Origin: Xestospongia muta
Taxonomy: Eukaryota > Porifera > Demospongiae > Haplosclerida > Petrosiidae
Length of the DNA stretch: 64,000 bases
Direction of reading: 5' to 3'
NCBI GenBank assembly: GCA_963693285.1
Contig: OY848920.1
Coordinates: forward strand, 4,291,135 to 4,355,134
How positions within the stretch are numbered: the first letter of the stretch is position 1; each line of letters starts with the position of its first letter. The translations under genes were made by a program, and so were the position numbers. This document shows, in pieces, positions 13,001 to 24,100 of the stretch. Below the pieces are notes generated by a model. It saw nothing but the letters and a program-made list of their open reading frames with translations. It had not been told where the DNA came from and did no database searches.

Positions 13001-13705
13001 CAAAGTGGACATTGAACACATTAGGGTGGGGCTAATTATTAACTAGTAATAAATGGACAGTTATCTTTGTTACTATCTACAATTATAATGAACATTTATC
13101 TGCTGCAAATATATTCTTTCAGTACTACATCATATAGCTTTTGTGTTGTATTTAACATAAAGGAGATATGATAGATTCGTTGAACTAACTTCTTGCATAC
13201 TCAATTCAAATTATAGTTTGTATAATTACAAGCAAGAATAACAATACCTACATGAGTATTTAAAATAATTAATGAGCTGATTTCATCAACTGTTGTCAAC
13301 TGAGCTGACACTAATTAAGTTACATCATAGTTTGATGAGCTATTATTGTTTATGTAATTATCAACTATTATTGACAAGAGTAGTGTCAGATTATGTTTTA
13401 TAAACTATAATTCTAGAGTAAACTTTAACTATAATAAATGCAATCAAACTCAGAGGATGTTTTTTAATAGTAGGGTTACCTGTTTTAGGTCCAGGATTGA
13501 GTTCAACATCTCCTGATAAAATAAGGAGAAGTGAGAGAAAGACTCCTAAAGAGAAAGTAAGATCTTTAATCTTCCTGATAATAGTCACTCCATCTATCCT
13601 ACTACTGCTCTCAGTGTTTGGAATCTCTTTAGAACGAGTACTACATGATATCTGATGACATGCCCACAATCCAATACTCACTCTCCATTGAGTGACATCA
13701 ATCAT
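4024..13705 (-). CDS. 2A-peptide / death-domain / CARD-like protein, 12 exons, 817 aa
   Basis: Exons on the minus strand: 13705-13480, 12636-12349, 9331-9051, 8779-8479, 8391-8336, 8277-7860, 7432-7196, 6926-6861, 6313-6089, 5803-5738, 5500-5232, 4044-4024. All introns are GT-AG, all phases agree, and the sum is 818 codons with no internal stop. Residues 1-73 end in a hydrophobic run and a canonical 2A peptide (GDVELNPGP). Residues about 76-171 are a DD (WYDIGLSL, VTWETVITAIEGP) and about 173-265 a second DD (THARTAEWNELGIKLGL). About 266-365 is CARD-like, and about 386-525 a helical domain also seen at 22 kb. Two pairs of Lys/Ser/Asp-rich exons follow (SSDSD, KKKG), then a third DD and the tail IHTSIS. 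DDs and CARDs are assembly domains of cell-death and immune signalling; that role here is inferred. The start is uncertain, because a good acceptor (ending TTATAG) lies just before the ATG and the exon may continue upstream. Confidence 0.8.
5640..7440. repeat. Tandem duplication of a two-exon unit
   Basis: About 5640-6330 and 6770-7440 are diverged direct copies, each holding one long exon (225 and 237 nt) and one 66-nt exon of the gene above, plus introns. Corresponding protein pieces are SSDSDVESYDTSSRCGKDPA versus SSDSDLESYDVSSGHGKEPA, and KMPPSKRKS versus ELPPSKREY. All four exons enter and leave in phase 1, so the duplication kept the reading frame. Confidence 0.85.
10590..13110. repeat. 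Death-domain exon block, copy 1
   Basis: This stretch of intron plus the DD exon 12349-12636 is paralogous to 40790-43330 and to 44780-48095. Shared landmarks are the CCCTTTACTGAACTCTAAA segment near 10605, TTTGATTGAATC near 11508, the DD exon, and the AGGACATCTACATGTAC segment near 12838. Copy 1 carries a transposon at 10771-11459 that is absent from the block at 40.8 kb. Confidence 0.8.
10771..11459 (+). mobile_element. TIR element with AACCTCGCTG ends, copy 1
   Basis: One of three copies in the window (others 56453-57335 and 60099-60940). The main ends are AACCTCGCTG and CGAGGTT, preceded by a small palindrome GGCACTAAAGTGCC that belongs to the element, since copy 3 has it too. Copy 1 has internal deletions relative to copy 2. 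The uninterrupted paralogous intron near 40975-41000 shows what the site looked like before insertion. I found no transposase-like reading frame, so it is non-autonomous. Confidence 0.8.
13487..13540 (-). other. 2A ribosome-skipping peptide
   Basis: The codons read FLSLLLILSGDVELNPGP, containing the full D-V-E-x-N-P-G-P consensus preceded by a hydrophobic run. In established 2A peptides the ribosome fails to join the last Gly and Pro, releasing the upstream peptide and continuing with Pro; in some echinoderm and sponge proteins the N-terminal 2A doubles as a signal sequence. The splice donor lies seven bases after the last Pro codon, and splicing in matching phase joins it to a DD exon. Skipping is therefore predicted to give a cytoplasmic DD/CARD protein starting with Pro, while failure to skip would keep the hydrophobic N-terminus attached. 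Confidence 0.85.
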
Positions 13706-14439
13706 TACTATAACGAAAGAATAATATGTCAATATGTGAGTAGTGTCATTACCATTTCATGAACCAAAACTTTAATAAACTATTTAGTAAATGTTTCAAT
13801 CATATTTGATTGTAATACCTAACATAACACATATTAAAACATCGTCTATATATTTCATAGCTGGGACACATGAGTCAATTCAACTAATCAGACCTATAAT
13901 GCATGTATGTATATTAAACACTAAATGTTATCAGTTTTTGAAAAAGTTTTCATACTATAATGACAGGAGACTATGAATTCCTTATAAAGGCCATACTTCA
14001 ACATTCACTATAATTATGTTCATAATTATCATTACTATTAACCCAAACATTACTTCTTATCTGTATCAAGAATAACCAATTCACAGTACTTACTGAATGC
14101 TTGGTTATATGGCTAGATCGTATAGAGTATTACATCCATGCGCTATATATCATACCAATATTTATCATAACTAGCTCTATAACTGTACATAAAATGTTTT
14201 TAGTATTCAATTTTTAAATCACAATATCAATTGACAATGAAGTACAGAAGCTTGGATAATACAACTACTAAAGACACATAAGACAAAAGCTAATAAAATA
14301 TATTTCAAATGTTGTTATACAATAAGGCTTGACAATATCTATTAGGCACCATACAGTGGGGTGTGGTAGTCTGGGAATGAGGCTACTTCTTGAGTTATCA
14401 TACGTCACAATGCCAGTATCAAACCAGCAGTTTATTTAT

Positions 14440-15250
14440 AGTATATAATTATACATAGACCCATCTATTTATACATACATAGAAAGGAGCATATAAACAT
14501 ATAAGGACAGTGTGTGTTAATTTGGTAAGAATTATGTCCTCCTTGTTGACCCATTTAAAGAACTTTAAGGCAATAAAAAGGGTGTACCCTAAAGTCTTAG
14601 ATGTAAATTATAAGTTCACAATATGCAAGGAAACTATTTAATAGGTTATTATCTTATTGTTTCCAAGGACAACAACACAACAAAAATCAATATCAACTAT
14701 TAAAAAACAAGAGCTTTCTGTGAGTAGCAAGTACATACAGAGTCATAACATGGGTGTGGCCTGTGTTCTCAAATCGCAGCTAAAGTAGCCTCGTGTAGCT
14801 AGCTCCCTTCCCTGTTGATTGCAATTAAGGCACTGGCTACATGAGACTATGTACTATATAATTGGTCATATTGTTATAATGTTGCCTTTAGAGAAGTCAT
14901 TTACAGCAAGTAAAAGTTAATGTAATAATATACTTACATGTAGTCTGTGCTATCATGTTAATTATATGATTAATGCATATATATATATATATATATATAT
15001 CATGTGGTTCAAAAGAAACTGATTGTGTCTTGATCCAATTCATCAATCTTGTCATTAACAGATGTAGTAGCTCAGTATAATGAGTTGTCTAACGCTCTTA
15101 TAGTAATCAAAACCTTTGGTATAAGTTATAAAGAGGCTAGGTCAACTGTCCACAGAAAGGTTAATAACATTCATTGTGTATTTGTGCATTGTTAATGTTT
15201 TCTATAAGTAACCTCAAATGACTAAAAGATCAATCTGTACTTATTTAAAT
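14440..15250. repeat. Diverged duplicate segment, partner at 16380-17230
   Basis: Shared landmarks include TATCTTATTGTTT / TACCTTATTGTTT, GTTGCCTTTAGA followed by CATTTACA and CAAGTAAAAGT, and CATGTGGTTCAAAAGAAACT followed by GTGTCTTGA. A weaker third copy appears around 48540-49100. No coding sequence is preserved in any copy. Confidence 0.7.
14977..15000. repeat. (AT)n microsatellite
   Basis: Twelve uninterrupted AT dinucleotides inside the duplicated segment; the paralogous position near 17010 has only a short TATAT. Confidence 0.95.
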
Positions 15251-16379
15251 AACTAAAGTGGGGTTCAGTCAAGTATTCTCTTATTGACTTTTTGTCATAT
15301 TCAATATTACTAAATCATGTGAAAGGTAATATAATACATCTGGTGATGCCTTTATTGGGAACCATCACCATATGTATCATATTACATTTCACATCATATC
15401 ATAAACAATGAATATCTTTCATGTTATTTGCTGTAACATCAATGAACTACCCACTTTTACAAAATATAAAATACTGTACAGACTAAGTAGATTGAGTTAG
15501 GAGGACTCAGTCACTTACACAGACAACTATTTGCTTAATGCTACCATGTGCATCTGTTACTTTAGTCTAATTCTTGGCATTAATACCTTTATTATAAACG
15601 AGATTGTGATTCCAATAAAAAAGGCCAGGTAATACAAGAAGTAACTACTATTATTAACATTATTATGACAACCTTATATTATAACTATTAATGATATATA
15701 TTAGTGAAATCTTCAAGCACTACTTTCAGACAAAGTAATACTTATATTTAATGTAATGTTTATCACTAATAATTGGTGGAGCTATTATATAATAGAATTC
15801 AAAATATCAGATTGGCTAGTAAAAGGATTTAAAGCCAAGGAATAGAAAGGGTAAAACAAAAGGAACTTAACTCTCATGTCCTTATTTATATCAGTGTCCA
15901 TTCATTGCTATGGTCACCATCTTTTAGGACACCAAACTCTATTGGCAAACTCTATTATTAACATTATTATGACAAACTTATATTATAACTATTAATGATA
16001 TATATTGTAAAGCACTTGGAGATGAATAAAATATTGCAATTAACCATTAGTTGTTTCAAGAAAGAAAAATTGTAACATAATTATTCTGATTCATTGACGT
16101 ACACTCAGATCATGCTCAAGGGTCATAATCACAAGATTTATTATAACTACTTTTAGTCCTTGAAAACACTTTAGGTCACAAGATGCCCTTTCTCACATTG
16201 AGTGTGAAAGTATCTGGACATGACACTAAAGAGGGTTCAGTTTACTGGACTATTCCTACATGGCATTAATATGATGTATTGGTTTAAACAGTGATGATTT
16301 TAATACAAGTTTAGGTGCTAGTATCACAATTATGATAAAAGTTCTTCCTACAGTATTTTGACCAGTGAACATAAGCTCA

Positions 16380-17230
16380 ATACATAGGTTAAGTTAAACA
16401 TACAAAGGGCATTGTGTGTTGGTTTGACAAGTCTTAGTCCTTCATACAATAAAAAGGGGCGTAACCTTAAAGTCTCAGTTTTAATTGTCAATAAATAAAG
16501 AAACTACTTATAGATTATTACCTTATTGTTTGAAAGAACAACAATACCATAAATATCAACAACAACAATCAAAATGCCGGTGCTTTCACAAAGCAGTAAG
16601 TACAGTCTCTGTCGTACCTCGCGTCTGATCTGAAATACCGGAAATAAATGTGGTTCGTAAAATTTGACTGTAATTCATTCAGATCATGACTCACTCGTAT
16701 GAAGTTGGTGTTATTGTTTAGACAAGCGAAGATTCTCTGGATTATTGTTAGTTTTACAGTACGAAGTATTACAATGAAAAGAAATTCTCGTTCTCGATAC
16801 AGTAAGTTGCTAGAAGTTGTCTCACATAGCCAGCCACTCCCCCTGCTGATTCCAATTAAGGGACTTGCTACAAGAAATTATTTAAAATCAAAGTTGATAT
16901 GTCGTTATAGTGTTGCCTTTAGAAAGGTCATTTACAACAAGTAAAAGTAAATGTAATAGTATACTTATATGTAGTCTGTACTATCATGTTAATATTATGA
17001 TTGATATTTACATATATCATGTGGTTCAAAAGAAACTGACAGTGTCTTGACCTAATTCATTAATCTTGTCATATTAGCTCAGTATAATGCGTTCACTAAA
17101 GTCTTAGGAGTAATCAAAGACTTTGAATAGAGATTATTTTAACTGTGCATGCAAATTTCATAATATTCATTGATTTATTTGTGTATTCACATGTTGTAGG
17201 TATATACAACGTGTCCAGGTTGAAAAATAT
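16380..17230. repeat. Diverged duplicate segment, partner at 14440-15250
   Basis: This copy lacks the AT run of its partner. It has an extra piece near 16600-16800, with CCGGAAATAA and CGTAAAATT, that recurs near 49203-49230. Confidence 0.65.
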
Positions 17231-18575
17231 GCACTTTTTTTACTATAGAATATTTCATGTTTCTCACATCAAATTATAACATGAGTAAATAAATTAGATG
17301 AATAAGAATTTATTGTTAACATTATTAAATCCAGATATACTTTTACAAATATGGAATAATTATCAATACAATTTCATTGTCCACTATGTACTGACTAGTT
17401 GTTAGATAACATAACATTCTCAATTGGAATTATCCATTGTGATGTTAGTTCAAACACTAATCTACTCCATAACTCAACTGGTTTGCCTATTTTATTACAA
17501 AGAGGATGAGGTTTTGGCTACCTTAAAACTGAATGCATTAGTAATAAAATGATTTGCTTCACTTTTGATTGAATTAACAACAAAGTGTAATTTTTGAGCA
17601 TGATGAAGGGCAAAGTTACCAAAATAATTATAGGTTTAACTGTGTTATACAGTTGGAGTAAAATGTAGTCATTAGTACTGAGCAGAAAGTTGTTAACACG
17701 TAAGATTGTCATGTTTTGAATCAAGATAGGAGCATAATATTTTATATGCTATTCCTTCCTTTAAGAACAGATACAACAATTTGTACAATTTTTCTAAAAC
17801 ATCAACCTCCTTGTTAGAAAAGTGTCTATTGAATACTTAGTAGCAGACAGGAACTGTATGGCTGATGTACATGTAGTGACATAAAAAGAAACTGAGGATA
17901 ATCTGATGTTCATACTGAGAACAAATTTGTAGAATGAGTGTAAATTTCTTGCTTGAAAAATGATTACATTGTACCTTCAGGATAAGTACATAAAATTTCT
18001 CAAAAACAATTTTCCTTGACAATTCGTTTGAAAATCTGAGGTTAGATAGTATGATTATTGGTAGGTTGATGTCCAAGAATACCATTATATCTTTCAAATG
18101 GGAATAGTCAAATGAACTTATAGGAAAAAAAATCATTAATACAAGAAGATAAATGGCTAAACAAGGTTTGTCAGAGTTGCTTCACATCTGTTACTTGTGA
18201 GACTAACAGTGTCAGTTTATTTTGTGATTATTCATATCGCATTTACTAAAATAATTAACTTTTATAGTATGTGAGACAACTACTTACTAAAAGTGAAATA
18301 TCATAATAGTAATCCTCATAATAATTCTCACTTTTAATGGATATACTTAACCTAAATCATCTATATAAGATGCTTTAGAAGTATAGGTTTCAAAGTTTCA
18401 AGTTTAAGGTTTATGATTTTAGGTTCATGGATTAAGACTTCTACTACGATCAGACCCATTGATACAACAGTAATAAACCCGTAAACAATCCACTTGTAAT
18501 GCTACCATCAAATTTACTCTAATTACATTCATAGAATAACAAATAACTATAAAGAAAGTATATCTCAATACTTAC

Positions 18576-18963
18576 CAGCTACATGTGTAGCATCTGAAAG
18601 TCCAGTAGCGCTAATACCATTTATAACAGAAGAACTTGGAAGATTTTTTTCAAAATATTGGAGTGGTGTATCATAAGGATGTAATCGCTCTATATAATTT
18701 AAAAAATTATTAACAACAATATTCTCTACTTACGTTTGAGATACATTAGTTCTGTTGATTCTACATATTGAGATGACATAGTTGGAGGTAGTTGACTTTG
18801 TGTTAAATCCAATATTGTCGATATTGGAAGGTTGTGTTTCTTAATATTATCACATAAATGCCCACTCCATATGCCACCATTAGTATCACGATCGATATTT
18901 GCTTTATTGAGACCAGAAATAGCAATGACAATATTGTTACAACTTGGTAATTGGATAGCAGGT
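18576..18963 (-). CDS. Two exons of unknown protein, weakly caspase p10-like
   Basis: Proposed exons are 18963-18734 and 18689-18576, with good GT-AG borders and a continuous frame. The first reads LPSCNNIVIAISGLNKANID, then GGIWSGHLCDNIKKHNLPIS and TILDLTQSQL. That order (a buried I-V-I-A strand, GG-I/W-x-x-x-L, a helix, then S-x-x-x-I-L) resembles the small-subunit half of caspase-like C14 peptidases, but no catalytic His or Cys region was found upstream, where the SH2D4-like gene lies on the other strand. The second exon ends in phase 1, which fits the acceptor just before the 2A exon at 13707. It could thus be the upstream part of the 2A gene, a separate gene, or a relic. Confidence 0.4.
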
Positions 18964-18974
18964 CTGAGTCATTC

Positions 18975-20418
18975 ATGGAACCAATTGAGCCAGGTTCTCC
19001 TGACATTACGTGGAAAACTAGAGAAACTAAAGTTTTAGCACTCTGGCAAAAAGCTGTTGATATGAGAGAAACTTTAATACAGAAGTAATTATAAAATAAC
19101 TGACTACTATATAAACTTTATTATGCCTATTTTGTAGTATGAGTGAAGAAGAAAGAGCAAGTTATGAAAAGAGATGAGATGATGAGATCTATGAAAGTAT
19201 GTTGAGGATGCAAGAGTTGGCTAAACATAGAGCCGCTGATGTTGTATTGGAAGTGATGGTAAATGAGCACAATATACTGTCGCTCTTCAGGTGTTCACTT
19301 TCTCTCTCTCTCTCTCTCTCTCTCTATTTACAATGTAGGCACGTTGGAAGGAGTCTGAAGAAAAGGCAAAGGCTATAGAAAGAGAACGCAGAGAATCTAT
19401 TCGAAAAGCTAAAGAGAAAGCCAAAACAGAAGGTGTAGATGAGAGTATTCTAGATACAATTCCTGAAGAGAAGAAGAAAGAGTTAACTCGTAAAATCAAT
19501 GAAAAGAGTTTAAAGAAATCTCAAGCTCAAAAAAAGTGGAATACTTTACTAAATAAAGTATTGGTAGAATTAAGACCGTGTCGCATCAGTCAAATATCAA
19601 CACCAGTAAACCAAAGACAATGGAACAGGCTGTGAAGTGGTTTCGGAAGATTGAGGTACCAAAAGCCATTGGAAGAGAAATTAGCTTATGGTTTCATGGT
19701 ATGTACATAATAACTATTGAATAATTGTATATAGTATTAGTATCATCCTCAATCCCATTCCTGTACATCAGTATGAGCCCTAAACAAACATGTACATGTT
19801 CTTATTGTAATAGATACTACTACAAAGGCAATGGCCGATAGTCTCTTGTATCCCAAACCAGCTGGTATGTATTTAGTACGATTGAGTAACAAAATCTGGG
19901 GATACAGTATCTCTGTGAAAAGTAAGTCATTAAACATATAATCTGTTAAATGTGTTATGTCTTTATTCCTAATTCAACAGCCCATAGTAATGTAAAGCAT
20001 TATATGGTTGACGCCACTACACCAGGTGTGTATAAATTTATTGGGAAATACCAACCAGTGTTCCCAGCATTGTCAAGCTTGCTGTCCTACTACAGGTAAA
20101 TCTCGTTTATATTACCAGAAAAACAAGTATTTAGTTCATGTTGAATTGATACCTAAAGCATTACAATCTATTGAACAAAATCTACTAGATCGCAATTGGA
20201 TTCAAAAAATATTATTATTCCAGACATTGTATTAAAATCCTTGATTAACAACAGTTTAAGTTTATTTCATTTTATCATACAATGTTAGAGTCAATCCTAT
20301 CACTTGGAACAGACAGGAGGTACTCCTGCTAGCCTGTGAACAACCAAGGGAGTATTTAGAAGATACAAAGAAGTTATTTGAAGACATTGAAGATAATGAT
20401 GAAGCTACACCACTCTAA
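18975..20418 (+). pseudogene. SH2D4A/B-like SH2 adaptor, one stop and one frameshift
   Basis: Exons are 18975-19084, 19138-19258, 19339-19698, 19814-19921, 19981-20095 and 20289-20418. All junction phases fit if one base is restored near 19575, giving 315 codons in all. The protein begins MEPIEPGSPDITW and has a charged helical region rich in Glu, Arg and Lys (ARWKESEEKAKAIERE). It ends in an SH2 domain with the phosphotyrosine-binding Arg in GMYLVRLS, then WGYSIS, KHYMVDAT and YKFIGKYQPVFPALSSLLSY, and a C-terminal EVLLLACEQPREYLEDTKKL. This layout and the terminal motif match the SH2D4 family of cytoplasmic adaptors. A TGA at 19175-19177 replaces an expected Arg codon. With only two lesions, recent inactivation or assembly error is possible. 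Its start lies 12 bases from the start of the minus-strand exon at 18963. Confidence 0.8.
19299..19325. repeat. (TC)n microsatellite
   Basis: A pure CT/TC run in intron 2 of the SH2D4-like gene; it may serve as the polypyrimidine tract of the acceptor at 19338. Confidence 0.95.
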
Positions 20419-20725
20419 TTTATATGTTAAATACTATAAAACTAAATATATTATAAATTAAAAATATTTTCCTTAGACAAAATTCTACTATGCAGTGACT
20501 ATTAATATCACTACATTCCTTATTAACTTCAATTTTAAATGTAATCTTTTGTCAAAATAATGATCTATTTTTACAATAATCCTTAAACAGTTTTCAAGAG
20601 TAAAAATGGCTTATGGAAGAGATATCAACATTTACGCAAATTCCAAGAAATTTAGTTTGACAGATAGTATTCTAAATAATACATGTACATTTATGTGTAT
20701 TTAATTCTATTTTATTACTTGGCTA

Positions 20726-20980
20726 AATGTGACCTGATTTGCTATAAGGGACCACTTCTGTCAAAACATTTGTGATATGTTTTTTTAAAAAGGACTTCTG
20801 TTAAAACTTCCAAAAAACAGTTTTGTATACATATATGCGGTTATCATTAATAGTTGTGCATATATAGCAGCTGTATGTATACGAAACTGTTTTTGTGATG
20901 TTTTAACAATGGTCCTTTTTCATAAATCATGTCACAAATTTTTGCCAGAAGTGGTCCCTTATCACAAATCAGGTCACATT
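20726..20980. mobile_element. Foldback MITE, 255 bp
   Basis: The two arms of about 120 bp are reverse complements along nearly their whole length. The left begins AATGTGACCTGATTTG and continues ATAAGGGACCACTTCTG; the right ends with the complement (CAGAAGTGGTCCCTTAT, CAAATCAGGTCACATT). A short loop around GCGGTTATCATTAATAG separates them. No open frame is present and no clear target-site duplication could be assigned. Confidence 0.88.
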
Positions 20981-21125
20981 AATGTAGTATACACATTATA
21001 TAACAACTAGAATCCTTTTTGTAGCTTGGCACAAATGAAGTATGTCATATGGCTTGTGTTTACTGCAAACTCTTATTTATAGTTTTATCATAGAATACTG
21101 CCCACATCCTTAAAACCTCAAAGTT

Positions 21126-24100
21126 ATGGCAGCAAATCGTTGTGAATTGAGTGAGTTGAAGTTAGCACGCAAAGTTCAATCTATTTTTCTTTTAATTGTT
21201 TAGATGTTAGTGATCTAAAAGATATCATAGAAGCTTTGAAACAAAGCTATTTCCCAAATCACAGATGGTTTCCTTTTGGGTCTACAATTGAGTCTTTTGC
21301 ATCCTATGCTGGCAGAGATCGAGGCAAACCACAAAAATGATGTAGGGCGATGTCTTCAATAGTGTTTAACTCTGTGGTTAAGTAAAGCCAACAAGGTTAC
21401 TGAAAGTGGAGGTCCTACATGGGACTCATTAGTTGGTGCTCTTAACAAGATAGGTGAAAATGCAACAGCTGAAAAGGTGAAGGAATACAGTAAGTATATA
21501 CTTATAGTACAAGTTATCTGTCTTATTCTTTTAAAAATAGAAGAGTTGTCCACTCCAGCTTGTCAAATGTTACATAGACAAACTGACAACCTTTCATCTC
21601 TTACTCTTCCTGTGGAGATTGTTCAGATGTTATATACAGAGAGAGTGATTTCTAAGGAGACATTAGATGAAGTGAATAGATTGGGAGGTGTACTGAGAGA
21701 AGGTCCATTGAAAGCACTGTGTACTACAGTGTATGAAGATCCTAGCAAATTAAGTGTTTTTGCAAGTGTCTTATTGAAATCTGAAGAAACAGTCCTGCTT
21801 GCACAAGATCTACTCAAGGAGTACAGTAAGCAAATTTACAATAAATTTGAATATTATTTTTTTATAGACCAAACATTTCCTTCCCAAATCAATCTTCATC
21901 GAACATATCAATATGATTTTGATCAGATGAAAGTTACATTTGAAAATCTTATTGTGAAAGTTTCTCCTCTCATTTAAAAAGCTGTTCCTTCATTAGAAGA
22001 GCTCAAGATATATCTTCGAAAATGTTTCAGAGAGCTAAGACCTCAATTATCTACGTCTAAATCATTTGATGATGTTATGGAAATTGTAGAAGATAAATGT
22101 ACCATTATCAACATTTGTTGCCTGGATGCTATTGTTAATCACTACAATATCACTGAAGCTAAACAACACATTGAAGAATTCAAAGCAGAAGTTGATAGTT
22201 TTTGTCAGAAATTGAAAGCTGATGTTTGCTGTGACCAGAACTTTAAAGTATGTTCATCTTCCATCATCTCATCTGTGAAAGTATTGAGTTTGTTCTGGAT
22301 TATGAGGCTGACAAATACACTCTTAGTCACATCAAAGATTTGCTTTCAAAAGCTTTCAAGGGTATGGCAAAATTTGTCCAAGTTAAAGCCATAAAGGAAG
22401 GCTATTCTATTATGGTTACCTGTTATGCTCCACAATATATGATGGACAGTCTACTGATGACAGCAGAGGAGAATTTTAACCTATTGAAAGAAATGGGAGT
22501 TATCAAACTTACTATCAGCTACCACATCATTTATGATAAACGTAAAAGAGATGAGGTAAAAAATAAGTAGTACATTAGACAAAGGATATTATAATTAGTA
22601 CTATCATTGTAGGAGATGAAAGCTCTTGAAGAAGAGAAACAAAGAGATGTAGAGGATTTGAAACACAAACTAGATGCACAAGACACTGTTATTGAAGAGA
22701 CAACAAGAGAAATGAATAAATTGAAATCAAGACTAAAAAGCACTGAAGGTTAATAGTATGGATTGTTGTTGACTATAGGGCATAAGTCAATTTAGGAAGA
22801 TCTCCTATAATATATATTATAATATTTTCATCTTATATGCAATGCCAATGTACATTTGTGTAATAATCTTTTCTTTATAGGTCTTGAAGAAGAGTTACAG
22901 ACACTCAAGAAGAAGATACTAGAAATGTCTAGTGTGACAGAAAGTAAAGGTAAGCTCTTAACAACATATGTTGTGTACTATTTTGTTCTCTCTTGTATGT
23001 AGAGTCTGAATTAAAACAATTGTTAGAAGCAAGTACTAAAATGAACAGAGCAAAAATTATTCAGATAGAACAGTTAACAAATACCATCAAGAAAAAGGAA
23101 GATAAGTTACTAAAGATAGTATACTGTTATAAAAAATGTCTTCAGCTTTTGAAAAGGAGGTATTGTCAGTATCTACAGAGAAACAAAGAGAGATAGAGAC
23201 ACTACAGGAGATAATCACATCATTGACTTTACAATTAGGTGAGAGAGACAAATAGATTGAAGAATTGAAACAAAGTTTAAAAGGTAAGTAAATAATTGTC
23301 ACTTTTTATCCTATGACATTGTCACTAGCTTTAGCAGTCATTTCAAAGATTTAGAAACCAATTACAGATCAAAATATTAGGAACACCCAAACTAATACTA
23401 GTCAAGAAGAGTCCACACTATCTTCCAGTGAATATAAAGGTATTGTAACGAATATTAATTATATATTGTATGTACTCTTGTAGAGTAATCTATTTCAGAG
23501 ATAAAAGATCAATTTAAAAACTTAGTTGGTGAAAGAGAGTCAGATCGTGACATGTTTCCTACTCAAGGTGCAGTTTCAAAGTTAATTTTTTTCAATATTT
23601 CTCTCTTTTGCTAGTTGAGACATCAGAGAAAGCTTATAAGCGTCTAACTAAAGTAGTGTCAAGTTACACAGCGGCAAATGAAGAGGAGTTATCACTGACA
23701 TTAGGTGATATTGTAGAAGTTTTGGGAGATGATGAAAAGGGCTGGTGTCGTGGATGAATTTTCACCATATCTATGTATGTATGTGTATATTGTTATATTT
23801 CACAGTATGCATTACTAGTTATTAACTCTATAGGAGACATTGGAGGTGTTAAGCGGAATGATTATGACAACAGCGTCTATCTCACTTCTCCAACAATAGA
23901 ACAATGTGAAAATGTTATGAGTAGATTAATGGAAAACAAAAGTACAGGACAAGAATGGAGTGTTTATCTGTCTACATCAACTCCTGAAAGTACTCTAGCT
24001 ATTATTAACAATCTCAACTTGTGTGGAGTGTGGAGACTTGATATATTACGTACCCCACTGGACAGCAAGTGTGTATCCACATTGTCAGAAATACTGATGA

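Larger units (their letters stand above)
13710..18575. other. Non-coding stretch, possibly a long intron
   Basis: I see no convincing exon here. It contains two diverged copies of a roughly 700-bp segment (14440-15250 and 16380-17230), an (AT)12 run at 14977-15000, and a 63-bp direct repeat (about 15650-15710 and 15957-16018). If the exons at 18576-18963 belong to the 2A gene, this is its largest intron. Confidence 0.6.
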
